Assembly (NCBI GenBank): GCA_027494055.1
Contig: JAOSJO010000001.1
Location: 372,001-436,000 of the forward strand
DNA from: Anaerolineae bacterium
GTDB taxonomy: Bacteria > Chloroflexota > Anaerolineae > Aggregatilineales > JAFGMM01
DNA: 64,000 nucleotides
Direction: 5' to 3'
Of the stretch, positions 38,367 through 49,409 are shown piece after piece. A program made the translations under genes and the position numbers. Position 1 is the first letter of the stretch, and every line of letters starts with the position of its first letter. The notes under the pieces were generated by a model, which was given only the letters and a program-made list of their open reading frames with translations, did no database searches and was not told the origin of the DNA.

Positions 38367-39581
38367 TCAGTCCTCCGCCTCCGCTTCGATGTCGGCTTCA
38401 GCCTCGACTTCGGTCTCGGCTTCGGGTTCGGCTTCGGTCAGCTCGCCGCCTTCGAGGGTCTGGCCCGCGAGCCAGCGCTGTTGTTCGTCCTCAGAGACTT
38501 CTTTGAGGCTCAGGCCAAGCCGCTGCCGGTGGCTCTCGATGCTGATGATGCGCATCAGCAGGCGCTGGCCCTCGAAGACCACTTCCGCCGGGTCCGCCGG
38601 TGGCGGGTCTGAGATCTGGCTGGTATGCAGCAGGGCCTCGATGCCCGGCTCCAGGCTGATGAACGCGCCGAACTGCGTCACGCGCGAGACTTCGCCCTCG
38701 ACAAGCTGGCCCACGTGGTACATATCATCGACCAACAGCCAGGGGTTGGGCTGGAGGCGCTTGAGGCTCAGGCCGATGCGCTTGCCTTCCTGGTCCAGGC
38801 GGAGCACGAACACCTCAACCTTGTCGCCAACGTTGAGCACCTCGCTGGGATGCCGCACGCGGTGCCAGGCCAGTTCGGAGATGTGGATCAGCCCGTCCGC
38901 GCCGCCGAGGTCGACGAACGCGCCGAAGTCGCGCAGGCCGCTCACCACGCCCTTGCGTACCTCGCCCTCGGTCAACTGCTCAAGCAGGACCTCCTTGCGC
39001 TGGTCGCGGCGCTCGCGCTGCGCCTCGCGCTGTGACAGGACGAGCCGGCGGCGGCGACGGTTGACCTCGATCACCTTGACGCTGAGGTTCTGGCCGATCA
39101 TGCTCGTCAGGTGCGCCTTGCGCTCCGACTCGTTCAGGCCGCGCGGCAGGTCCACGACGTGGGAGGCCGGCACGAACCCGCGCAGTTCTCCGAAGGGCAC
39201 AATCAGGCCGCCCCGGTTGGCGTCGGCGATGGTCCCCTGCCAGACCTCTTCGCTGTCCAGCAGTTCTTCGGCCCGGGTCCAGTCTTCGCTCTGCCGCGCC
39301 TGCGAGACCGAGACGATGAGGTTGCCGTCGTGGTCTTCTGGGTGCACGACCATGACTTGAATCTCCTCGCCGACGTTGAATTCGACGCCAGCGCCGAGTT
39401 TGTCGAGGTCATAGCGCGGCACGACCCCATCGCGTTTGAGGCCAACATCGACGATTATGCCGTAATCGTCGACAGTGAGGACGACACCGGTGAGGATGTC
39501 GCCGCGTTCGGGCTGCTCGAAATCGAACCACTCTTCGAGCAGGGTAGAGAAATCGGCCTCGCCTACGGTTGAAGCATCCAT
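38367..39581 (-). CDS. rpsA: 30S ribosomal protein S1-like, four S1 domains and acidic tail
   Basis: Repeated S1 motifs (GVVSGLRDFGAFVDLGGADGLIHISEL and others); tail EAEPEAETEVEAEADIEAEAED. Confidence 0.9.
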   Translation of the reverse strand: MDASTVGEADFSTLLEEWFDFEQPERGDILTGVVLTVDDYGIIVDVGLKRDGVVPRYDLDKLGAGVEFNVGEEIQVMVVHPEDHDGNLIVSVSQARQSEDWTRAEELLDSEEVWQGTIADANRGGLIVPFGELRGFVPASHVVDLPRGLNESERKAHLTSMIGQNLSVKVIEVNRRRRRLVLSQREAQRERRDQRKEVLLEQLTEGEVRKGVVSGLRDFGAFVDLGGADGLIHISELAWHRVRHPSEVLNVGDKVEVFVLRLDQEGKRIGLSLKRLQPNPWLLVDDMYHVGQLVEGEVSRVTQFGAFISLEPGIEALLHTSQISDPPPADPAEVVFEGQRLLMRIISIESHRQRLGLSLKEVSEDEQQRWLAGQTLEGGELTEAEPEAETEVEAEADIEAEAED

Positions 39582-39918
39582 GAGCTTTATGCCCCCTGAG
39601 GATAAGATTTTTGGGTGGTTCAAACAAAAACCCGGCGTCCCCCCAGGTTGGCAGATGGACTGGTTGAGGGGCGCCGAGCTGTTGAACCTGTGGCTTTCGA
39701 GGAAACCTGCCTACAGCGCACTTCTGGCGAAGCGCACGCAGCCGATCTGATATTCGGTCTGTTAACGCAATGCTAAAGAACCGGTTTAGGGTCTGATAGC
39801 GGGCAAGTGCGGCGATCTCCGGTTTCCCCCGTGAAAAACTGAACATATTATAGAGGTTGATAATTTGGCTGTCAAACGATATGAGGGTGACTTTCCTCAC
39901 CGTTGCGGGTGACAATCT

Positions 39919-41056
39919 TCACTCAGCGCCGCTGAGCCAGTCGAGCACGCGGTTGAGCAGCCCCTTGTCTTCGGCTTTCTGGGGCGTCACCTTGCGGCCC
40001 AACGTCTGCCCCAGCTCCTCGAAGATGCGACGTTGCGCTTCGGTGAGGTTTGTGGGGATGGCGACTTCGATCACGACGATCTGGTCGCCGCGCCCGGAGC
40101 TGCTCCCGTCGCGGCGCAGGCGCGGCACGCCCAGGCCGCGCATCCGCAACACCTTGCCGGATTGCGTCCCCGCCGGGATGATCAACTCCTGCTCGCCTTC
40201 CACTGTCGGCACCTGGATTCTGTCGCCCAGCGCCGCCTGCGCGACGTTGATAGGCAGTTCGAGCACGATGTCGTGGTTGCGGCGGCGGAAGTAGGGGTGC
40301 GGGCGCACCTTGACGTTGACGTACAGGTCGCCGCCGCGCACGCCGGGGTCGCCCGGCTCGCCCTCGCCGGCCAGCAGCACCTGCATCCCGTCGTCGATGC
40401 CGGGCGGGATGTTGACTTTCAGCCGCCGCGTGACGCGCGCCCGCCCGCTGCCCATGCAGTGGCGGCACGGCGTATCCACCACTTCGCCCCGCCCCTGGCA
40501 GCGCGGGCACGTGTTGGTGTAGATCATGGAGCCGAGCAGCGTCTGGCGGACCTGCTGCACCTCACCGGCGCCGTTGCATTCCGGGCAGCGTCGGGGGAGG
40601 TGCCCGGTTCCCGCGCCGCTGCCGCTGCACACCGGGCAGACCTCCTGGCGGGTGACTTCGATCTCCTTTTCGACGCCGAACACGGCTTCTTCGAAGTCGA
40701 TGGTGAGGCTGTGCTGGATGTCGCGACCGCGCCGCCGCCGGGTGCGCCCCCTGGTGGTGCGGAAGCCGCCGAAGAAGTCGGCGAAGATGTCCTCGATGTC
40801 CGGGAACCCGCCGGCGAACCCAAACGAGTCGTCGATGCCAGAGTGGCCGAACCGGTCGTAGCGCGCGCGCTGCTGGTCGTCGTTGAGCACGCTGTACGCC
40901 TCGTTGATTTCCCTTGAAGCGTACTTCGGCGTCCGGTTCCTTGCTGACGTCCGGGTGATACTTGCGCGCCAACTGACGGAAGGCTTTCTTGATCTCTTCC
41001 TTCGTCGCGCCGCGCGGGACGCCCAGAGTTTCATAGTAGTCGCGTTTGGTCGCCAT
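39919..41056 (-). CDS. dnaJ: Chaperone DnaJ (frame transition near 40910)
   Basis: [36 protein letters not shown]; four CxxCxG zinc motifs; C-terminal domain. Confidence 0.92.
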
Positions 41057-41188
41057 TCAACACAAAACCCCGCGATGCTCGCCAGGGCGTTCTCTTCGGA
41101 CGGTTTGTCGTCGCCGCCGAGACGCGGAACGCACAGCGTGTGCGCGCTCCGGGTCTCGGCGGCCCATTTGCCCGGCTTATGCGCGGCC

Positions 41189-43090
41189 TCAGGCTTCGGT
41201 GTACTCGCCCTCGACCACGTCGTCGCCGTCTGCCTGGCCGTCGCCGCCGCCAGGGCTGTCGGCACCGCCGCCGGGCGCGGCCTGGGGCGCTTCGTACATC
41301 GACGCGCCCAGGGCCTGGAGGTGCTGTTGCAGGCTTTCGGTCGCGCGTCGCATGGCGTCGATGTCTTTGCCTTCCAGCGCGCGGCGCACCGCCTCGACTC
41401 GCTCTTCGGCGGTCTGCTTCATGTTGTCGGGGATGCGCTCGCCATACTCGCGCAGGAACTTCTCGGTGGTGTAGACCGCGCTATCGGCGGTATTGCGCAC
41501 TTCGATCTCCTGCCGCCGGCGCTCGTCCTCGGCGCGGTGCTGCTCCGCCTCTTTGACCATGCGGTCAACTTCGTTGTCTGCGAGGCCGCTTGAGGCCGTG
41601 ATCGTGATGTGCTGCTCGCGGTTCGTGGCCTTGTCGCGCGCCGTCACGTTGAGGATGCCGTCGGCGTCGATGTCGAACGTCACTTCGATCTGCGGGATGC
41701 CGCGCGGCGCGGGCGGGATGCCGTCCAGGATGAACTTGCCGAGCGACTTGTTGTCGGCGGCCATGGGGCGCTCGCCCTGGACCACGTGAATCTCGACCTG
41801 CGTCTGGCCGTCGGTGGCGGTGGAATAGACCTGGCTCTTGGTGACCGGGATGGTGGTGTTGCGCTCGATGAGGGGGGAGGCCACGCCGCCCAGCGTCTCG
41901 ACGCCCAGGGTGAGCGGCGTCACGTCGAGGAGCAGGATGTCCTTCACCTCGCCGCCGAGCACGCCCGCCTGAATGGCCGCGCCGATGCCCACCACTTCGT
42001 CGGGGTTGACGGTCTTGTTTGGCTCTTTGCCGAAGAACTTGCGCACCGCCTCCTGCACCGCCGGCATCCGCGTCATGCCGCCGACCAGCACCACCTGGTC
42101 AATCTCGTGCGGCTGCAGGCCGGCGTCCTTGAGCGCCTGGCGGCACGGCGCGATGGAGCGCTCGACCAGGTCTTCGGTGAGCTGTTCGAGCTTGGCGCGC
42201 GAGAGCGTCATGTTCAGGTGCTTCGGGCCAGAGGCGTCGGCAGTGATGAAGGGGAGGTTGGCCTCCGTCTGCGTGGTGGACGACAACTCGATCTTGGCCT
42301 TCTCGGCGGCTTCCTTGAGCCGCTGGAGCGCCTGCCGGTCGCCGCGCAGGTCGATGCCCTGTTCCTTCTTAAACTCGTCGGCGATCCAGTCGATAATGCG
42401 CTGGTCGAAGTCGTCGCCGCCCAGGAAGGTGTCGCCGTTGGTCGAACGGACCTCGAACACGCCGTCGCCCACGTCGAGGATGGAAATATCGAACGTGCCG
42501 CCGCCCAGGTCGTAGACTGCGATGGTCTCGTCGTTGCGCTTGTCCAGGCCGTAGGCCAGCGAGGAGGCGGTCGGCTCGTTGATGATGCGCAGCACTTCCA
42601 GGCCGGCGATCTTGCCCGCGTCCTTGGTGGCCTGGCGCTGGCTGTCGTTGAAGTAGGCCGGTACCGTAATCACCGCCTGCGTCACCGTCGCGCCCAGGTA
42701 GGCCTCGGCGTCGGTCTTGATCTTCTGCAGGATCATCGCCGAGACTTCGGGCGGCGAGTACTCGCGCCCGCCCATGTGGACGCGCACGTCGCCGTTCGGC
42801 GCGGCGCTGACCTTGTATGGCACGAGCTTGACCGCGCGCTGCACTTCGGGGTCATCGAACTTGCGCCCCATGAAGCGCTTGATCGAGAAGATCGTGTTCT
42901 CCGGGTTCACGACCGCCTGGCGGCGGGCGACCTGCCCGACAAGCCGTTCCTCGGTCTTGGGGTTGATGGCAACCACTGACGGGAACAGGCGCGCGCCCTC
43001 CGCAGAGGGGACGACGACAGGCTCGCCGCCTTCCATGACCGCGCAGACTGAGTTTGTGGTGCCCAGGTCGATACCGATGATTTTGCCCAT
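41189..43090 (-). CDS. dnaK: Molecular chaperone DnaK
   Basis: [52 protein letters not shown]. Confidence 0.97.
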   Translation of the reverse strand: MGKIIGIDLGTTNSVCAVMEGGEPVVVPSAEGARLFPSVVAINPKTEERLVGQVARRQAVVNPENTIFSIKRFMGRKFDDPEVQRAVKLVPYKVSAAPNGDVRVHMGGREYSPPEVSAMILQKIKTDAEAYLGATVTQAVITVPAYFNDSQRQATKDAGKIAGLEVLRIINEPTASSLAYGLDKRNDETIAVYDLGGGTFDISILDVGDGVFEVRSTNGDTFLGGDDFDQRIIDWIADEFKKEQGIDLRGDRQALQRLKEAAEKAKIELSSTTQTEANLPFITADASGPKHLNMTLSRAKLEQLTEDLVERSIAPCRQALKDAGLQPHEIDQVVLVGGMTRMPAVQEAVRKFFGKEPNKTVNPDEVVGIGAAIQAGVLGGEVKDILLLDVTPLTLGVETLGGVASPLIERNTTIPVTKSQVYSTATDGQTQVEIHVVQGERPMAADNKSLGKFILDGIPPAPRGIPQIEVTFDIDADGILNVTARDKATNREQHITITASSGLADNEVDRMVKEAEQHRAEDERRRQEIEVRNTADSAVYTTEKFLREYGERIPDNMKQTAEERVEAVRRALEGKDIDAMRRATESLQQHLQALGASMYEAPQAAPGGGADSPGGGDGQADGDDVVEGEYTEA

Positions 43091-43124
43091 GATAATCTCC
43101 TATGCCGTAAGTGGTTGTCCGGGG

Positions 43125-43739
43125 CTAGCGCGCCACACGGACCATGGCCGGCCGCAGGACGCGGTCGCCGTGGCGATAGCCTTTTTGCAGCACGTCGATA
43201 ACGTGATCGGCCTCGTATGCGTCGTCCTCGTCCTGGCTGATGGCCTCGTGAAAGGCCGGGTCGAAGGGCTGGCCCAGCGCCTCAATTTCGACAATCCCTT
43301 CCGCTTCGAGGATGCTCTGCAACTTGCGATAGATCAGCATGATGCCGTTGGCCCACTCGGTTTCGCGCGCGTCTTCAGGGATGTTGTCTGCCGCGCGCTC
43401 GAAATCGTCCAGTACCGGGAAAAGGCGGCCCGCCATCTCCAGCTTGGCGTTCAGGTACATCTCGGCGCGTTCGCGCTCGACGCGCTTGCGGTAGTTCGCC
43501 AGCTCGGCGCGCTCGCGCTGCCACCCGTCGAGATACTCCGCTGCCTTCGCCTCGGCTTCGGCCAACTGCGCTTCCAGCGCCTCCAGCGACGGCGTCGCTT
43601 CCGCAGCCGGCGCTTCGACGTCCGCGCCCGCTTCGGTGGCCGCTTCCGCGTCCGTACCTGCGTCCGCCGCTGTGGCGGCTTCCTCAGACGTTTCGCCCTC
43701 TGAGACCAGTTCTTCGGTGATGTCTTGTTCTTTGCTCAA
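43125..43739 (-). CDS. grpE: Nucleotide exchange factor GrpE
   Basis: Acidic N-terminus, GWQRERAELANYRKRVERER; position between hrcA and dnaK. Confidence 0.92.
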   Translation of the reverse strand: MSKEQDITEELVSEGETSEEAATAADAGTDAEAATEAGADVEAPAAEATPSLEALEAQLAEAEAKAAEYLDGWQRERAELANYRKRVERERAEMYLNAKLEMAGRLFPVLDDFERAADNIPEDARETEWANGIMLIYRKLQSILEAEGIVEIEALGQPFDPAFHEAISQDEDDAYEADHVIDVLQKGYRHGDRVLRPAMVRVAR

Positions 43740-43855
43740 GCTTCAAACCCCTGTCGTCTTTCTCTGATGCAATCCACGTGCCAGTAGGCGGCAGGCACCA
43801 TGAACGACATATACCGGCCTAGTCTATCAGGGCAACAATAGAATTTCGTTAGCGT

Positions 43856-44937
43856 TTATTCATTTCGCGGGCCAGTCTCGCTGTTGACTTCGCCGTACAC
43901 GTCGAGGAGCAGGTCGCTCATCAAGCCGGCGACGTAACGCACCGTCGAGACGGCCCGGCCATAGCGCATCCGCACCGGCCCCAGCACGCCGAGCGCGCCG
44001 GTCGCCTGGTCGGAGACGCCATAGCGCGAGAGCACCATGCTGCAATGGCTCAGTTCTTCCCAGCGCCCCTCGCCAGCGATGACCACGCGCACCCCGCCGA
44101 TGTTGGGTCCCAGCGCCTCGCTGAGGATGCCGTCGAGGAACGTGTGCTCCTCCAGCAGGCGCACGGCCTGGAGCGCGCCGACGCTTTCCTCTTTGAAGGC
44201 CGCCAGCATCTCGGTCAGCCCGTGGTAGTAGACGTGGCGCGTGGGAAGGTGGTCGGCGCGCGCAATGACATCGGCGGCGACCTCAGCGACCTCGCGCTCA
44301 AGCAGGGGGAGCTGCGCTGCTTTGGTGTGGATTTCATGCGCGGTGAGGCCGGTGGCCACGTCGTTGATGCGCTCCGCCGCCTGGCTGAGCGCTTCCTGCG
44401 GTACCGGCTCGGCGAGCGTAAGCATCTCCTGGCGGACGTCGCCGCCGCGCAGCACAAGCACCATCAGCACGAGCCGTCCCTGCGTATGGATCAGTTCCAG
44501 ATGTTGGAGGCGGTTGGTCCCGGCGTGCGGCGGCGTCACCAACGATGCGCCCTGCACGGTGCGGGCGAGCACCGACGCAGCAAGCCGCAGCCACTGCTCC
44601 ACATCGTGGCGCGCCTGGTGGAACTGGTGGCGGATCATGCGGCGCTCGTCGAGAGGGAGTTCGCTGTCGCTGCTGAGGTGCTGCACGAAGTAGCGGTAGC
44701 CCGCTTCGGTGGGCACGCGCCCGGCGGAGGTGTGCGGCGCATAAATGAGGCCCAGCGCCTCGGCCGCGCCATCTCGTTGCGCACCGTGGCCGAGCTGACG
44801 TTCATGCTGTAGTCATCGACCAACTGCTTGGAACTCACCGGCGCGGCAGAACTGATAAACTCCCGCACGATCAGGCCAAGGATGTGCTCCTGGCGTGCGG
44901 TCAGTTCAACTGACAGGGGGTTGGTCGCGTCTGACAT
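43856..44937 (-). CDS. hrcA: Heat-inducible transcription repressor HrcA (frame transition near 44740)
   Basis: LTARQEHILGLIVREFISSAAPVSSKQLVDDYSMNVSSATVRNEMA plus PTEAGYRYFVQHL in another frame. Confidence 0.92.
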
Positions 44938-44961
44938 TCCGCTGCTTTGCCCACGCCAGAT

Positions 44962-44988
44962 TTAGCACTCTAAGCGTTAAAGTGCTAA
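44962..44988. promoter_or_regulatory. CIRCE operator
   Basis: TTAGCACTC-N9-AAGTGCTAA, one mismatch to consensus, upstream of hrcA. Confidence 0.92.
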
Positions 44989-45199
44989 CGTGTGGCATTT
45001 ACGATACTAACATGCCCGCGTGTCGCCGTCAAGACGCTTCCACTCCGATTTGCGGCGCGGGGGATAAGTAGCTCACATATCGTGGTCGATGATGAACAAC
45101 CGCCGAATAGCGCGAATAACGCGATTTGGAGCGGCGGGAGAGGGGGGAGGCGAAATCAACCCGCGCGTGAACCCGGCCTGGGGTGGCCTGAATTCGGCC

Positions 45200-45228
45200 T
45201 TGTCAAGCGCCCGCCAAGTGCGTATAAT
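45200..45228 (+). promoter_or_regulatory. tRNA promoter TTGTCA-N17-TATAAT
   Basis: About 12 bp upstream of tRNA 5' end. Confidence 0.7.
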
Positions 45229-45239
45229 CTGGCGTGCGT

Positions 45240-45316
45240 GGGTCGTTAGCTCAGTTGGCTAGAGCGCCACGTTGACATCGTGGAGGTCACAAGTTCAAGT
45301 CTTGTACGACCCACCA
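45240..45316 (+). tRNA. tRNA-Val (anticodon GAC), CCA encoded
   Basis: GGGTCGT...ACGACCC acceptor stem, anticodon arm CCACG-TTGACAT-CGTGG, T loop GTTCAAG. Confidence 0.96.
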
Positions 45317-45319
45317 GCG

Positions 45320-45352
45320 CCGGCCATCCGTAAGGGTGGCCGGTTTCGTTTC
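45320..45352 (+). terminator. Intrinsic terminator after tRNA-Val
   Basis: ccggccatcc-gtaa-gggtggccgg-tttcgttt. Confidence 0.75.
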
Positions 45353-45363
45353 CGCCAGCGTCG

Positions 45364-46386
45364 CTAGTGCGCGCGCTTCAGCAGCCAGCCCGCCAGCGTT
45401 TCGAGCGCGTGACCGGGATCAGGGGCAGGCTGCGCGGCGTGCAGCGCATCGAGCGCGACGCGGTGCGCGACCTGCTCCTGCTTTTCGGCATAGGCCTTCG
45501 CGCCGGTCGCCTCGATGAGGGCCGCCGCCCGTGCCACGTCCTCCGGCGTGAAGGCGTCCGGCTGGCGGTAGAGCGCGCGCAGGTCCGCGCAGCGCTCCAG
45601 TGCGTAGATCACGGGCAGCGTCTTCTTCCGCGTGGCGATGTCGGTCTGGGTCGATTTGCCGGTGGCGGCCTGCTCGCCCCAGATGCCCAGGATGTCGTCC
45701 CTGATCTGGAACGCCAGCCCCAGGTTGCGGCCAAACGCCGCGAAGTGCGCCTGACGGTCCGCGTCCGCGCCGGCCACCAGCGCGCCAAGCTGCGCGCTCG
45801 CCGCGATCAACGCCGCCGACTTGCCGCCGATCATGCGCAGGTACGCCTCCAGCGACACGCTGGCCTGGTGCTCGAAAGCCATGTCCAGGTGCTGGCCTTG
45901 GGTGAGCGCCAGGCAGGTGTCGGTGAACAGACGCCAGGCGTCGAGCGCGCGCACGGGCGGCGCGCCCCGGTCCACCAGGTCCCACAGCGCGGCGTAGGCG
46001 AGCGTGTACATCGCGTCGCCGGCGTTGATGGCGTTCGCCCGCCCCCCAGATCGCCCACACGGTGGGCCGGCCCCGGCGGGTGGGGCTTTCGTCCTGGATG
46101 TCGTCGTGGATCAGCGAGAAGTTGTGCAACAGCTCGACCGCCGCCGCCGCCGGCAGCGCCGCCTCCATGTCGCCGCCGGCGGCCTCGGCGCAGAGCAGCA
46201 GCAGGCCGGGCCGCACGCGCTTGCCGCTTGCGCCGTCGCAGGGCCGGCCGCGTTCGTCAACCCAGCCCAGGTGGTAGCGCAGCATCAGGCTGTAATCGTC
46301 CGGCTCAGCGGGCAGCGCCCCCACCACGCGCCGCATCTCGGCCTCAAGCGGGGAAGGTAGCGCGTCATGAAAGCGTCCAGGCTCAT
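45364..46386 (-). CDS. Polyprenyl diphosphate synthase (two frame transitions)
   Basis: [20 protein letters not shown] and [12 protein letters not shown] Asp-rich motifs; [21 protein letters not shown]. Confidence 0.9.
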
Positions 46387-47426
46387 GTGTCCTTCACCAA
46401 TGGCGTTTCCTGTAGCGCAGAGATGTCGCCCGCGCCGACGGCGAACATGGCGATCCGCACCTGGGCGCTCAGCTCGCGGATCACCTCGCCCACCTGCTCC
46501 GTAGAGACGGCGGCGGCCTTGAGGAACGGGCCGGCCAGCCCGCACAGGCGCGCGCCGAGCGCGATGCACTTGGCGACGTCGATGCCGTCGCGCAGGCCGC
46601 CGCTGGCGAAGATCGGCAGGTTCGGCGCGCCCTGGCGGCAGAGGATGATGCTCTCGGCGGTGGGGATGCCCCAATCGGCAAAGCTGCGCGCCACGCGCGC
46701 GTGAAAGGCGGTCGGCGCGCGGTGGTACTCGACCTCGCTCCACGACGTGCCGCCTGACCCGGCCACGTCCAGCGCGCTGACGCCCGCCTCGGCCAGCCGG
46801 CGCGCTGCCTGGTCGGAGAACCCCCAGCCGACCTCTTTCGCGATTACCGGGACCGGCAACGCCCGGCACACCGCCTCGACCTTCTTCAGCAGGCCGGCGA
46901 AGTTGCCGTCGCCCTCCGGCTGCACCGCCTCTTGCAGCGCGTTGAAGTGCAAAATGAGCGCGTCGGCCTCGATCATCTCAACCGCGCGCCGGCACTGGTC
47001 CACGCCGTAGCCGTAGTTCAACTGCACCGCGCCCAGGTTGGCGAAGAGCAGGACGTTGGGCGCGCGGTCGCGCACCTGGTACGTCGCGGCGAGGGTCGGG
47101 TTCTCGATGGCGGCGCGCTGGCTGCCGACGCCCATCGCGATGCGCGTCGCCTGCGCCGCCTCGGCGAGGCGCTGGTTGATGCGCTGCGCCTCCCCCGTCC
47201 CGCCGGTCATCGAGGAAATCAGCAGCGGCGCGGCGAGCGTCTTCCCGAAGACGGCGACCGACGTATCGACCGTGGCAAGGTCCAGCTCCGGGACCGCCTG
47301 GTGCATGAAGCGGTAGCGCTCAAGGCCGGTGGTGAGCCGGGGGAACTGGACCTCCTCTTCCAGGTTGATGCGAATGTGGTCCGCTTTCCGGCTCTCGGTC
47401 AGACCGGCGTCCGTAACTTTTCCCAT
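46383..47426 (-). CDS. fni: Type 2 isopentenyl-diphosphate delta-isomerase
   Basis: [72 protein letters not shown]. Confidence 0.92.
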   Translation of the reverse strand: MGKVTDAGLTESRKADHIRINLEEEVQFPRLTTGLERYRFMHQAVPELDLATVDTSVAVFGKTLAAPLLISSMTGGTGEAQRINQRLAEAAQATRIAMGVGSQRAAIENPTLAATYQVRDRAPNVLLFANLGAVQLNYGYGVDQCRRAVEMIEADALILHFNALQEAVQPEGDGNFAGLLKKVEAVCRALPVPVIAKEVGWGFSDQAARRLAEAGVSALDVAGSGGTSWSEVEYHRAPTAFHARVARSFADWGIPTAESIILCRQGAPNLPIFASGGLRDGIDVAKCIALGARLCGLAGPFLKAAAVSTEQVGEVIRELSAQVRIAMFAVGAGDISALQETPLVKDT

Positions 47427-47491
47427 AAGGCGGTGTTCCTCTGTTTTGAGTGGGCGTATCCTACCCACGCGGAGGGGCATGTCAAGGAGCT

Positions 47492-47519
47492 TTGGCGTCT
47501 TCTCACTTCTGGGTATAAT
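47492..47519 (+). promoter_or_regulatory. Promoter TTGGCG-N16-TATAAT for acpP
   Basis: Located 44 bp upstream of the acpP start. Confidence 0.55.
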
Positions 47520-47562
47520 CACGCCACATGAACTGATTACACCGCTACTCGGAGGGTACTAG

Positions 47563-47823
47563 ATGGGGACACCAACCAAAGAGGAGATCCAGAGCAAGAT
47601 CACGGACATCGTCGTCGAGCTGCTCGGCGTCGATGCAGATAAAGTCACGCCAGACGCGCGCTTCCGCGAGGACCTCGAAGCCGACTCGCTCGACCTGGTT
47701 GAGCTGATTATGGCGTTCGAGGACGAGTTTGGCGGGGAAATCTCGGACGAAGAGGCCCAGAAGATCACCACCGTGGGTGAGGCCGTCGAGTACATTCAGC
47801 AGCGCGCAACCGAGACAGAATAG
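47563..47823 (+). CDS. acpP: Acyl carrier protein
   Basis: [45 protein letters not shown]. Confidence 0.96.
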   Translation: MGTPTKEEIQSKITDIVVELLGVDADKVTPDARFREDLEADSLDLVELIMAFEDEFGGEISDEEAQKITTVGEAVEYIQQRATETE

Positions 47824-47921
47824 GACGCGGGCGGCCCCCGTCGTTGCGCGGGGGGCGCGGTCGCAGCGGCCAGGCTCCGGTGTACGACAGGACCGGCGCG
47901 CCGTCTCTGGGTGCGCAGCGC

Positions 47922-47975
47922 AAACGCAAGAGAGAGAGCGGGGCGCGGGCGTCAAAACCCCGCTCTTTTGCGTTG
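47922..47975 (+). terminator. Hairpin aaacgcaa..agagcgggg...ccccgctct.tttgcgtt, possible acpP terminator
   Basis: Long interrupted stem; overlaps the upstream part of the next ORF, so that ORF probably starts near 47976. Confidence 0.5.
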
Positions 47976-48770
47976 CTTATGCTGCTTGCCCTGCTGGGGG
48001 CGCTCGTCGCCGCCTGCGCACCCGCGCCGCCGCCCACACTCGTAGACATCAACCAGACCGCGACTGAAACCGCCCGCGCCGAGTTCGCCGCGCCGGCGAC
48101 TCTGGCGTATCCCGGCGTGCGCTTTTCCAGCCTGGAGCGCTACCGCGCCGTGCTCGCCCTCAGCTTCGCCGGGACGGTGGGCGGCGTGGCGAAGCGCGGA
48201 TCGCTGGGGCTGGACGCGGTCGTGGACATGACGCGCCCGGCGGCGCAGGGGACGGTCTCGGTCGGCGGGGATGCGGGCGTGTTCGGCGCGTTCCCCCAGG
48301 TGATCACGTTCGGCAAGACCTATATCGGCGGCGTGGATTACGTCACCGGCGTCGCCGCCACCGGCGAGGCCAACTGCCTGGCGCAGTACGTCAACCAGTT
48401 CGACCCGCTGGCGTACAATGCGCTCTCGCCTGACGAGTTCCTCCCGCCGGGCGAGACGCCCGCGCTCGCCTTCGTGACGCAGGTCCAGCCGCCGGAGGCG
48501 CGCCGCCCCCTGTGGCAGTTCCGCGCCGAGGGCTTCAGCACCGCGACGCTGGAGACGGCCACGCTGGACGTGTGGACCACCACCGGCGACGCGCCGCGCG
48601 TGGTGCAGATCGACCTGCAGGGCGAGGGCCACGTGCCCGGCCAGAGCGGCGCGCGCGGCACGGTGACGCTGCACTACGAACTCACCGAACTGGACGAGCC
48701 GCCGGAGGTCGCCCTGCCGCCGCCGTGCGCGGCGGTCACCCCCGCGCCGCAGGCCAGCGAGGGGGACTGA
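47976..48770 (+). CDS. Lipoprotein of unknown function
   Basis: LLALLGALVAACAPAPPP lipobox. Confidence 0.6.
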   Translation, partial: LMLLALLGALVAACAPAPPPTLVDINQTATETARAEFAAPATLAYPGVRFSSLERYRAVLALSFAGTVGGVAKRGSLGLDAVVDMTRPAAQGTVSVGGDAGVFGAFPQVITFGKTYIGGVDYVTGVAATGEANCLAQYVNQFDPLAYNALSPDEFLPPGETPALAFVTQVQPPEARRPLWQFRAEGFSTATLETATLDVWTTTGDAPRVVQIDLQGEGHVPGQSGARGTVTLHYELTELDEPPEVALPPPCAAVTPAPQASEGD

Positions 48771-49391
48771 ATCTGCCGGCCACAGCGCCAACCACGGCAA
48801 GCGCGAACCCCGCCAGCGCGAGCGGCCCGCCGGCCCCGTAGCCGGCGGCGTACATCTCGTTGATCAGCCGCATCGCCTCCGGCAAGGCGAGCGCAATGGT
48901 CACGACGCCCGCAATCGCCGGGAGCGGCGGCAGCGCCCAGCGCACGCGCGCCGGCAGGCGTCGCGCCGCGAGCGCCAGCAGCACGAGCGCGCCGGTCAAC
49001 ACCGCGAGCGCCATCCCCTGCCGGAAGTTGGGGTCGCCCGACGCGCCCGGAAGAACTCCAGCGGCGGCAGCAGCGTGAGCGCGATCACCAGCCCAGGCAG
49101 CCACCCCCACCTGACGGCATAGGCGATGCCCACGCCGGCGAGCGCCAGCGGCAGGCGCAGCGCGAAGGTCAGCAGCAGCGGCGGCGCGCTGCCGCGCACC
49201 GCCGGGTGCAGGCTGGTCCACTCGGCCAGGTCGAGCATGTTGGGCGCGAGCGCCGCCGCCGGGTGCGCGACCCAGGGCAGGTAGCAGCCGAGGAGCGCGA
49301 GCGCAAAGCCGAGGAGGGCGACGGTCGTCGCCAGGCGTGGCGACAGGCTCAGGGCATGGGGCGGTTGGGTTGCGGCGGGTGGCTCAGCCAA
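48770..49391 (-). CDS. Hypothetical multi-TM protein (frame transition near 49045)
   Basis: ORFs 48996..49391 and 48736..49221 join into one TM-rich protein. Confidence 0.5.
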
Positions 49392-49409
49392 AGAGCACTC
49401 TCCCCGCAG

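Noticed and set aside
38367-38440. Tandem repeat or CRISPR-like array
   Set aside because: Degenerate GCTTCG-type repeats encode the acidic Glu/Ala tail of S1; no spacer structure.
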